A stretch of DNA of 64,000 nucleotides from Phoronis australis. Lineage: Eukaryota; Phoronida; Phoronidae. This document shows positions 40,001 through 52,400 of this stretch, piece by piece. The translations under genes and the position numbers were made by a program. The stretch lies in the NCBI GenBank assembly GCA_002633005.1, contig NMRA01000266.1:396971-460970 (forward strand), given 5' to 3'. The stretch's first letter is position 1. Each line of letters starts with the position of its first letter. Under the pieces are notes generated by a model. That model saw only the letters and a program-made list of their open reading frames with translations. It had not been told where the DNA came from and searched no databases.

Positions 40001-43000
40001 AATGCTTCGATGCATTTTCCTACCTCCTTGACAAAGGAGAGTTCCGTATTACCACGCTAGTGGTGTGATTTTTTTATCTCGTATGAACGTTGCTTTTTTC
40101 CAACTGTGTGTTCCTAACCTAGGGTCTCATTCTGCATTGCTAGAAATTTATTATTGTGCAAAATTCTTGCTTGATTTAGGTAACACAATTAAGGTTTGAC
40201 TGTAACAGCCATATTTTGTGAAGTTTGTGAAGTTTGAGGCACCAATGTCTTCCTGATTACACTGTACTTCAATTTGCCCGCAAGGTGTCACAAAGCCACG
40301 GTGCATTTTTGTGCAGTCTGTCTAATCTGCATCTTGTTGCAGGTACCTCAAGCGCAGCGTGAGCGTGCCTCATCGCGTACTCGTCCATCCTCCGGACGTT
40401 GACGACCGGCCAAAGTCAGACGGGCTCAGCTACCAAGACGCGTGTGCTGCAGGGGAGCTGCCGAGCGTGCGTGACCGGTACGGTCGCAATCACAGTTTCT
40501 CCGGGGTGTCGACAAGTTCACCTCATACGGTAAACGCCATTTGTTTCACAGTCACATGCTCTAAGAGGTTCACTGATTTGCTCCCCCTCAATGAAATGTC
40601 AGTGTAGTCTAACAATTACTGAAGTGCTGCATTCACATTCTGATTAAAAGCTGTACTTAAGATTGTTCTCTGCTTTCCACTTAGCAATGCTTCCGGTGAC
40701 TGACCGTGTGCTCATCCAAATTTTCAGTATTGCATCCGAAATGAGTTTCCCAGTTTCTCTGGGCATCCATGACCTATGACCACAGGCCAGATTGTCCAGA
40801 GGGCCTCTAAAACTGTCGCATGTTGCCCCGGTTGCGTCCTTCTTTAGTTCAAATAATTTAAATTCTTCAACACCTCCGCACCCTGCCCTAGTTTCTATCA
40901 TTTCTCCTTGCCACCCTTCCAAAGTTTCTATTCTTAACTCCGTAACTTCCTGTTTACCTGCTGAGGTGGGCCTTACTGATTGAAATTTATGGCAATTAAC
41001 TGCTTCGTTATAATGTCATTCCAAGTCTTCAGTGGCATACAGTTGCTATTTCGCTCGCATTTTTTGTGACTGTCTGTGAATACCTGGTTATATGGAAGGC
41101 TGTGCACATCATACCTTGGCGGAAGTACATTAGGGTTAACTGAACTGGTGTCTGGCAATGACATGTGTTTAGTATCTGTAGGGATAGAGTGGAATGTTGA
41201 TGGTGGCAGTGACAACGATGTTGTCTCTTGAAACGGTAAAAATACGGTAATATTTCTCCTGTTTGGGATTGTGGAAAAAATAATTATTTCATTCAATGAC
41301 ATACCTTGCTTCAAGTTTGAGAAATTCGCAATGTTGAACGTCATAGATTTAAGGCCATTGGCAGCAGATTTTTCTGACATGGAAAGGTCAGGGTTACTTT
41401 TTATGGATTGACAAATGTATTTTCAGTCCCTGTTATGCAAAATTGATTCACAATTTGAGAGATGCGATACGTGCACAAATCACCCATGTCCCAAATTTCG
41501 GAATCGGGGAAATTAAACCTCACCTTGGATTTTTGTGTCCCAAATTTTTTAGAGTGTGCCAAACTGGAGAATTTTTACCGTAATAGTTTACTACGATCTC
41601 TTCAGTTTTGGCTTTTGACGAATGTATTTGAAAGTTCCAGGCATGCTTTATTTTACAAAAACACGTTTGCAATTTTAGAAACCTACTTCCAGCTTCAATC
41701 CTAACTTCCAAAAGCTCGGCCTCCTGGCAGCACCATTTGCAATCTGCAGAATCATTACATTTATTTTTATCACAATGGTGTACAACTGACAAATTTGCCT
41801 CATACTTCAAATACAAATGTGTTGTGGAATTGATGGCCAAGTTAGTTGTGAAAAGGCAAATGGCAAATTGCTAAAATGCCGTTTCTCGCCTAAGGTATCT
41901 CACATCTCTCACATGTAAGATCCTGCCGATGGTGTTTGCAACCAGCGGTTATGTCATACACCCCTTGAGCAGCATTTCGCCTTTTTGCAGTTTAATTGTT
42001 GGCTGCAAACAGTAATTGTACAGTTGTACAGATATCGGGTCCTCAATAGCTCAGTGGTGAGAGCATTGGGTCTGTGCTCCCATCGCAAAAGCAGTATCAC
42101 GCTTGTGCGCCATCTGCTGGGCATTTGTGTTCATTGTAGCTATTAAGGCTGCGAAGTTTTGTTGGCGATGAAAATAGACCAACGTACTAGAACCTCAATT
42201 TTGCTCATCAAAAAGTTCCGGAAGAAATAGATCATTAGTAAATTGTTTGGCATTTCCAGACTGACTTTACCATTTTTTGTGGACGGCACGAATACTCGAA
42301 TCATTACTGAGTTCTACTAATTATTTTCTTAGATGTCTTCTCAGATTTCTATGAAATGCCTTGGTAATGGTGCCTATAGGAAAGGTGTTATGACCTCCCC
42401 TACCATTAAAATGAAAATGACTATGGTGTAAGAATTCCCTGGTTCCTCTGGTTGTTGGTAGGTGGCGTGGTGGTCATGTCAGTGACTGTAAGACTGTGTG
42501 TGTGTCCTTCTCAGTAGAGAAATGAGAGATGGTGTTCCCCTGAGATAAATTGGAATGGTGTAATTGAAACTATGACGTTATGGGTGACCTTGAAACAGCA
42601 ACATGGTGACTGGTCAGTGGGACCAGATACCAGTGGCCTCTAGAGGGCTAGGAGACACTTTATAACGTGTGTTTAAGACACAATACGTCTAATCACTCAA
42701 AACGTAAATTTAAAGGTTTCCCCTAGGCCATCTGCTGTGACGACAGAGTACCTCCTGATACAGCTAGGTGGCTCTGTGAGTCACTAATCTCACACAATCA
42801 GACCCCATTGCTTCCTGAAAATCGCCCATTGTTTTCTGATTTTTGGTTAAAGGATGTGATCTTATGGCACGGCGAAGACGTGATACCAAAAGTGCGTGAA
42901 AACTAAGTCTTTTGACGACTTGCATGAGATTTGGACCGAACTGGCGTAAGATAGACTTTACAAAATGCTATGGACATAAAAATGTTTGAAAATTTTATCC

Positions 43001-46000
43001 AGAGTTTCCATGGAAACTTGACAAATAATTGATGTGAAGTTTATGAACACATGCATGGCACCTACCCTGTTATGTGACCTTTTCTGCAAGCTAGCTTTGT
43101 TTATTGTTTAAGTTTCCATGGTGTCACATCCTAGTTTAAACCATTCAACCAGTTTTAGAATGTGAAATCAGAGACCTGGTTTGTGGGTCACTGATTAAGG
43201 TAAGCCAGCTGTTTAAGTGTGGGTGTCTATTAAACAGAATGTGGCTGTTAATTCACCTCGTTGCCATGGTGAACACCAACCATCCTGTTGAAAATCTGGG
43301 ATCCTGTGTTTAATGTCTCTATTGCTCAACAATACACATGAAAACCAACTCTTGGCATTTGGGCCAACCTTCTTATAGGTGAAGCTGTGTTGCCTAAAGA
43401 GCTGGCTTCAGACTGCTTTGAGTGGAGCCAACTATAAAGAGTTGGGATGAGTCTTTGCAGCTTTTCCACATAATTGGAGACTAACTCTTTTTGAAAGATG
43501 TACCTGATTAGTCTGCGGGCGGTATTGGCGTTGAATTCTCGTCTACAGCGAGAGATTTTCTGCTTGGATTGAACGCGTGAACCTGGTTTTATAGAGTTCT
43601 GCAGCAGTCTCTGAAGCATCACATCATTGGCTTGATGAAGCCATGTAGCTCTAAAGAACATGTTTGTGTGTAGTGGCATGCCAAGGGTCTGTCTGTGTAA
43701 AGTTTCAAAGTTGAAGCGGGGATGCCTGACAAGTTGTGAAGTACTAAGGTCTTTAACTGTTAACACATTAGGATTGTTACATGCGATCGAGGGTTACACT
43801 GTGGTGCTTTGATGCTGACAGACTATATTTCAACTTGAATCTCTTGTGACTTGGTTCGTGCCACTTACGAAACGTTCACGGAATGATTAAGTATTCGCAC
43901 TGTTATCAACATCACCGATCTGTCTCCATTGATTTCTTTTGCTTAAGAAATCTCGCTTTCCTTTCCGTAATTGGCTCACCAGTTGACCGGTAACTTCAGC
44001 TTCTCTTTCTTACAACCGCAACGCTCCCCCTCGTGAAGTGACTCCGGTGACTCGTCAGACTCTCTGATCACTATAGGATACATTTCCGATGAATCTGACC
44101 GCACGAAGCGACCTGGAATGACCTACATGTCCTTGTATCAATAGCACTGGAATCATTCATTCATCTCGGCTTCATCTCTGTTGGTGTCACGTGACTCTCT
44201 GATCACAATAACTCAGCGTGGAGTATAGACTGCTTTGCAGTACGCGATAGAAAATTTTGATGGCGTCTAAGATCAACATGTCGGGTCTCAGGAGACGTTC
44301 TTTGTTGTGGTCGTTTGTGGCAAGTATCTCAGTCAACAGTGACTCGAAACTCCCCAGAGAGATAATGAACGGATTTTATGGGATAATTGAGCTCTGGTAA
44401 CAAGCAATTAAGCAGAAATTAAGTGTGTTCACAAACTTTGAAAATAGGCTCTATCAACGATACCTAACACAATAATTATGATCAACACAAGCAGTCTGTC
44501 ACTTTTGCGTGACATACAAGGGGGATGGCAATTTGTGATATTTGAAGAATATAATGAGCATGAAAACTGCTTTTGTCTCGGTCTCCAGAATCCAGAAAAT
44601 GTTAAGTTCAATTCTGGTGTTTTCAAAATTTAGAGACTGTTAAATATCACAGCTGGTATGCACTGCTGGTTTAGTAAATCTTGGCAACTTCTTAGAAAAG
44701 GGCAGTTATTGTTTTGCAAGGCTTGGAATTTTCCTCTTTTTTGGTTTCGATTTCCTCTTGTTTGATATCCAGTTTCCTCATTTTCCATCTCTTTTTATCA
44801 TTATTTTGACTTTATTCACGCAAAAACGTTTGCTTAAATTTTACAACACAAAGATATTTCTATCACACAAGCAAGCCTATTTGTGGAATGATTCATTATT
44901 ACCTGGAAGTTTTTCTTCTTTTATATCATTGTTCATTCCATAGCCCTGGTTTTAAGTCAATGTTAGACACAAAACAATTTTATGGAAAGTTCATCATTTT
45001 TTGTGTCGCTTAGCTCCAGTCAATGACATCCTCTAGTGATCATTCACAGAACTAGTTTTAACTCCCTCTAGTGTGTATTTATGGAACACTTGTATTGATT
45101 ATGGTGTGGAGAAAGACAGCTTACAAATTTGAACTTATTGAGTTTGGCTTTCAGCAATAACAGCCAGTGTGTGCTTCCCAAAGTTGCTGTAAATTGAGAT
45201 TCTGTTGATGTAAAGTTGCTAATTATGTGTTATTTAACATCCTGAAGATAATTTATGGACTGCATCTCAACAGTTTTTGCTGTTCACATCACCACCTCTA
45301 ACGGTGAATGTTTGCCTGACATTTCTGAAAGTGAGGCACAGCTACACTTTTCTAACTGAGAGGTTGATTTTCCAACGTTTAGCTGACAGTAAATATCATC
45401 GGTGTCACAATGTAAGGTCTTAACATTTGATTGTGATAACATTATTTGGTTCCGCCCAAATTTTTGAGTGCTCTCCAATTCCTGGCAGCCAACACTGACA
45501 TTGGGTTCGTGTCGCAGCCAACTTCCTTGTGGTATAACTAACATCCTCCTATCGTCTGTGTCATTGACAGGTTGGGCGATAGGGGGACATCAACAATAAG
45601 ATTACTGCAGCCATGTTCTTAGTTTTGATTTTTATTGTCCTTTGTGGACAATGACCTTCAATGCTGAGTAAAGTTCAAATATCATTCCGTTTCACTTTTT
45701 TGTGAAAATATGACGTAAACACCGTTATTTTATTTATATAAAGGGTTATACCCCAGTGTCATGTGTGAAATGGGCAAAAAGTGACCACTGTGATTCACTG
45801 AGGTTCTGTGGGCTACAGACTGTATGTCCTGTTAATGTTGTCTTAGACACTCAGTTTCTTGACTTTACATTTTAATTATTGGTTGAACCTGCAGGGTTTC
45901 AGTTAAAATGCAGCTTGAGTTGGCTTTCTTTACTGGTAGCTTTTGAAAGATGTAGACACGTGGTTGAACGCTCAAGAATGTGATTTGTTGTGAAAGCCAA

Positions 46001-49000
46001 ACTTCTTTAGCCCAAGTTAAAAGCTTACTAACAACGCGTTCTATGAATAGGCACTCTCGACGGTGATGGATGCTCAGTGGCATTTTTCCTTAAGACAACT
46101 CGTAGAAGCTTGAGGGAGTCTTTATTGGTGCTTCATCTTCCCTGTTTCGTCTTTCAGATTCCAGAGGAGTCAACAGACTCTACCAGTAAACGTTGGAGCC
46201 TGCCCAGAATGAACAAAAGTTATGACGCTGTTGTCTTCGATGTCCTACGGGTCTCGCCCGAAGATTTCGCTGTAAGTTCAGAACCGTCTCGTTGCTCGTA
46301 GGTGAAATCTCTTCAGTTTAGCACGCAATATAGAGTAATAACCAAATTTGGATCATTCCCATTTGACAAGAAATTTTGTCCAACAGGACCAGTGGGACAG
46401 TGGATAAAGGCTACGTTTTCAGCCCGGGACATTTTGTTGCAATGTCCTGTTTGCATATTATTTCTATTTAGCAAATCCACCGTGCCAGAACCAGAACTTG
46501 ATGACATGGTCAAATCAGAAAACTTTAAAACCGTTGCACAAGTTTCGCTGCTTTAAATCAAGACTAAAATATATCAGTTTCTAAAAATATGGTTCTACGT
46601 TGAACTTCACCTTGAGTGGAGTCACATAATGTCATCAGTTTTGACACTGTGTGGCAGTTCTAGGCCTCATTGCCCTTCCCTTGCTCCCGGTAATCTGCCA
46701 CATTGATTCACAGACTTCTACCTCAACACTTTTCCAAATGGCAGCTGCTGCATGGAACTGTCCACCAGACCACATTTGATTAATGGCTGTTGCCTGAGAG
46801 TGATGTCACTGGCCCACCAAACAACTGCATGAGGCATATCACCTAACCACACAAACCCACAGTGTTGATAATATTGGCTAAACACAAAACAAAACAATCA
46901 TATTGACTGTTATGTGTGTTATCCAAACACCAGCCCACTCACTGCATGTTTGTGTACAAATACTGACCCACTGGAATGTTTGAGTAAAGTTGTCACATCC
47001 CTGTTGTACATAATCATTGACTGGTAATGAGAAAAGCTAACAAAACAGATGTCAGTGACCACCAGTCCAGTCCTTTTATAGAGGGTGACTAAACAATTGA
47101 AACAATTGAACATTTGCAAGCTGTTGTGGCTTTGTTGATTAGGTTATGCAAGACCATACAAAGATGCTCCATGTTGGCAAACTTCGGACTATGATATCTC
47201 TACTTTTTAATATTTACTTTGAAAGTAGTAATTGAATTGGATCGTTTAATTTCTGGGCGAAGAGAATTCCATATTGTAGCAGCTGCATAGATAAAAGATC
47301 TCTTGCCCATCTCGGTTTTAATTTTTTTAGAAGAAAGATTGCCAATTATCAAATTGTGTGGAATTTCTGCTTTGAGAAAATGTGTAGTTTTGATGAGTCA
47401 AATTCCTTAGTTTTGTAGATAGTTGACTACATGTAGCTCTTGTCAATTTGTCACTCTTCAAGACCAAAATTTATCATGTCAGTGCCGAACATTTATCACG
47501 TCAGGACCAAAGTTTAACACCACATGAAAGAAAATTTAACATGTCTCAGAAACGAAAATTTATCACGCCAAAAATATTTAATGCCAGGAGATCACGTGAT
47601 CCCTAAGCACACGAGGACTAACCGTTCAACAGTATCTCGTCGACGACTATCTTAGTATCATGACAGTGAGGCTGAATTTCTGACGTCTCTTCCATGATTT
47701 ACAAGAGATGACAATGTAGACTTGGACACAATAGACTTGAATAATACTGAATACTACACAGACTCAGCAGATTGTCATTGCCGGACAGCGGTCTCCTCGC
47801 ATGAAAATTTTCTCTCCTGGGGTGATAAGTTTTCGAATAATTTCGGTCCTACGTAGCTCGTTAAATTTTGGTCCAGATGTAATAAGTTATGGGCTTCGAG
47901 TTGTTTCTTTTTGGTCCTGCAGATTTTTGTCCTCTTTGGCTTTCCATATAAAGCTGCTCTCAAACAAGCCATCTTGCTCAGGATTGGCGGATTGTCAAGT
48001 GGCAATGCCATTTGGTTACATAGCTGAAACAAGTTGACCGAGTGTGATAAATCATAAGACATTTGCTTATATTCATAATTGAAATACTACTTTGAAGTGG
48101 ATTTGAACTCAAGTGCCTATCAGTTCTCTGCATTACTCTTGTAATTTGAAGCGCTCGCCACATTTTTACAGGGAAATTGGTATATCCTTGTGTTTGGGTG
48201 TCTGTCAGAGTGTTGGGAATTTTGAGTGGTAACCATTGCTTTGAAACTTAATGAATTCTGTTTTTAGTTAGTACCTGGGGCATTGGCTGATGGAAATTTT
48301 CAGACTATTTTTATTTGATTGTACACTCTCCATGGGGATTTTCATGTTGTGGATTTGAAAGTACAGAAGTAACTCTGATGGACAGGTGAAAATTTATTTT
48401 GGCAAATTCGTCAACAAAAATAAGTTTTCAGGAAAATTTACTTTGCTCATGACACGGTGTGTGTGAAGTAGCCTTTACCTAACAACATGTGCAAAACAAT
48501 TGAGCATTTGCAGCAATGTGGTAAGCCTCTGAAAAATTAAAACTTGGCAGTATTAGCGATTGTTTTTGTCTCCAGTAACCAGCCTGGTGCTTGAAGGAAT
48601 GGTATTGAAGTGTTTCAGTTGCCCAGAGAAACCTCTAAGCTCCCCTGCCAGCCAACTTGGTCATAATTTCCAGGTCTGGTTTACAAACATCCTTTAGATC
48701 TTCTAGCAGATGTTCTGTTGATGCACACCACAGTTACAGCACTGTGTTACCTAAGGCACTTAGATGGATAATCTCATCAGTTCTGTGTTGTCTCATCACT
48801 GAGGGATAATTGATGACCACTGTGCACCTGTCAGGGATAGTGGTGACTTGTCTGGTGCTAACAATGTGACTGATGCAAGTGGGAGGGATTGTGATGCCCA
48901 TTAAGGTTATCTGAGGCTATTGGAACAATGTCCAGGTTGACTTAATTCAGAACAGGAGAGATGAATGGCTGATCACATACAAAAGACAGTTTCAGATACT

Positions 49001-49416
49001 GTGTTTAATGTACAGTTTTCCAATGACACTTATTAGGATTGGCTGTATGGAGTGTTTCACTAAGGCATATTGTGGGTGTCAAGAATTGTGACTTTCAGGA
49101 TTTTTATGAAAATCTTGTCAAAGTTGCGTAAAGTGAAAGGGTAATTTGAAAAAGGACTTTCGCACATAAGACTAAATAATTTCCAATATGTTAATTTCTG
49201 TTTTTCAAAGGATGATTGTCCTTGTGCAAAAATGGGAGTTTCATGACATCTACACTCTACAATATGTGACTGTAATGGGCTAAAATGCTATTAATCTTTA
49301 CTTTTGTGTGGCAGTTTATTAAAGTAGAATTTTACTTATGGGCCATATTGTGTGCTAAGTGTAGACTTGCAGTATTGTGTGGCTTCTATTGAAGTTAAGT
49401 ATTAATAATAATAATG

Positions 49417-49454
<38 letters not shown>

Positions 49455-52400
49455 CTTTATTTAAAGAGGATAAAAATACAATAAATGTGAAACATGCTTT
49501 AGCCAAAGGCTAATATCCAGCATGGTCCTCTGTGGTGCAAGTTGGCCTTTTATCTCCAAATTATCTTGAAATTACATATCTTGTGTCTAAATGACTTAGA
49601 AGCAATTCAAACTATTCAGTATATGGACTTCCCCACAGTCATATAATGTTTATTGCTGGATGGAATTTTCTGTGGTGATTGTTGTTGCCATGGTTGTAAA
49701 TATTAGGATGTGCACACTTTTGACAGCGCCATCTTTTGTTTCAGAGTCAAATCACTCTCATGGACTTGCCAGTGTTCAAGTCCATTGAACCAGAGGTAGG
49801 TTACCAAGAGTCTGTACTTAGTGTAATACCCACAAGTGCTCCTTATCAATAAAATAGGTGTACGGTGCGATTTAGGTTTAACTTTAGCGTGTAATACTGT
49901 TGTAATAGTTGTGTAATACTGTTGTAATAATTGTGTAATTGATGGAAGTAGCCCAGTGATACCTGACTTAATTCAACAATTTTTTGATACAGAGCAGAAT
50001 GGTCTGAGGCCTGTGTGTCTCAACACAAATTGACAAGTGTGCCTAGATGCTGCGTGTTGTGTTTGATCATTCAGCATCCTTTCAACTGCTGTCATGTAAA
50101 TTGTAATTAAAGCAAAATTGGCCACGTTATTACTCTGTGACATACAGTACGTCAAAACTGTATTCTTATTTGTCATTGAGAAGTTGGATGGTCAAATGTT
50201 TGTTTCCATGTTCTCCTCAGGAGTTGGCCAGTTGTAAATGGACGTCGAAGGAAAAGCTGAGTAAAGCTCCAAATGTAGTCTCGTTCACACGGCGATTCAA
50301 CCATGTAAGTAACAGCAACATGGCGGCCATGTCGTTCACATGGCGATCGCGTCGTGTAAGTAATAGTAACTTGTGTGTAGTGTCGTTTACACGGCAATTC
50401 AACCCTGTTATTAGCCATAACGTACCTGCAGTTTGGTTCAAATGCTAAGTCTACAGTCACCAATTTTACATTGAAAGTACAAGTAACTTGCTTTTTACCT
50501 CGTTCACATGGCATTTCAACCACGTGCCTCTAGTCTCGGTTGTGTGGTGATTGAACCATGTGAACAGCATTGGCTCTTATGCCAGCTCTGCGGCAGTTTA
50601 TAAAAATGACTTTGTGGTGCATAAGGAAAGAAATGAGGCACGCATGAAACGCTTATAGTTGTAACTTGTCAATCTTGTGTTGTCATAGTTACTATTCGCC
50701 ATCTTGTTTGTGCTTGACAAACTCACAATTCAGCTTTGTAATGAATATCTATATCGTGTTTTCAGGTGAATTTCTGGGTTCAGAAGGAAATACTAAGTGC
50801 CCAGACATTGAAAAACAGAGCTGAGGTGTTGGCACATTTTATAAAAATTGGAAAGGTAGGTCAACGGCAGTTGCTCTAATAAGTTGTTCAAGATTGGAGT
50901 TACTTGTAATTCGACGTGATTCAGATTTTTAAAGAAAAGTTCTGGCTGTCTAGTTATCAAAGGAGATTAGCCCTTTCCTCATGGTTTTTGTAAATGGTCG
51001 TGTCATATTTATAAATGGTCGCATTATATTTGTAAATGATCTTCTTGTATGTATAATTAGTCTCATGGTATTTATAAAGCCATCGCATCGCATTGTATTT
51101 ATAAAGAGTGTCATTGTATTTATGAATGGTGTCGTTGTATTTATGAATGGTGTCACCATATTCCTTTACTGGTCTCACAGTAATTATAAATGATCTCATC
51201 GTGTTTGTAAGTAGTCTCGTTATATTTTATTATGGTCTCGCTGTATTTATTTATTGGTCGCCTTTCGTTTTTACGGTCTTATCATATACATATTTATTTG
51301 CCTGACATTCACGCCACCTGTGGGTCTCATGTGTAACCTATACAGGAACTGTTGGAAACATGTCCCCCTGTGAAGTCTGAGGACATTACACAGAAAATAC
51401 TACAACAAATAGTCTTTGAAAAGATTTCCTTGAAGATTTCCTTTAAAAATTAAATGGCTGTAATCGGGGAAGTCTTTAAATCGTGTAAACTGAACATGCC
51501 AAGTGTAATGAACATACAGTAATTTGATCTTGCTTAAGGAAAAAGAAACCTACGTTTTCCCCGTATTGGAAAAAACGTCTGTGACTCAAAACCTTTATCA
51601 CTTTCGGAATCGCCCTATTTATAACGTTATTTTGATGTTAATTGGTATTTTCACCGTTATTTACCGATTTCGATTGGTTTCAGAAACTGCTGGAGCAGAA
51701 TAATTTGCATGCTGTGATGGCGGTGGTGTCGGCCCTGCAGAGTGCGCCTATATTTAGACTCACCAAGACATGGTCGGTAAGTGATAGTGGCTGTGGTGTG
51801 TTTACTGTCAAGTGCCAAGAGTCTTGTGATACATATTGCCATGTGGAGTGTGACTTGTGAGCTGTGGTGTTGACTGTCAAGTGCCAAGGGTCTCGTGACA
51901 TATATTGCCATGTCCACTAGTGTGACTTGTGCACTCAAACACACAAGTTTAGCATAAAAGGTCAGGTCGAACTCTGGCAAAATTCGAAACGTCGTAATTG
52001 AGAAACAGCTCGCTGGATTAATACGAAACTTTCAGATACTATGCTTTTTGCACTGTTATCCAAAAACGAATTGGAAAGGAATTGTTTTTAAGTGAAATTT
52101 TGTACTTTTGCGTGAGCAGGGATCAAATAAGACTTTTGAATCATAAAAAGGCTCTCAACAAAAAGTTATTTTTAGAAAACTGTAACAGTGCTTTTGAGAT
52201 CTCACCTTGTAAATTTGTATCAAATAAAATTTTATCATGTTATTAATATCGTTGTTTTGATATCAATGGACCTTCCTTTTTTGCTAAATTTTACTAAAAA
52301 CATGGTCAAGTGACCCAATTAATTACAGGTTAGCGAAATATCAAAAACGAAAATCTTCATTCAGAAAATATATACCTTTAAGGTTTAAGTTTGTAGCTTT

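Larger units (their letters stand above)
25013..40342 (+). other. RalGPS intron 1 (proposed)
   Basis: 15.3 kb without a recognisable exon. Holds the TTAA-type MITE, a probable foldback, a tRNA-like foldback, a CTCF-like site and small tandem repeats. One base (34927) is N. Confidence 0.5.
40530..46157 (+). other. RalGPS intron 2
   Basis: 5.6 kb with a tRNA 5'-half remnant and several minus-strand open frames of 86-146 codons. None is recognised. Confidence 0.6.

Noticed and set aside
50950-51199. Minus-strand frames rich in FINT and TIHKYND repeats
   Set aside because: They arise from the ~24-base intronic minisatellite whose period is a multiple of three.
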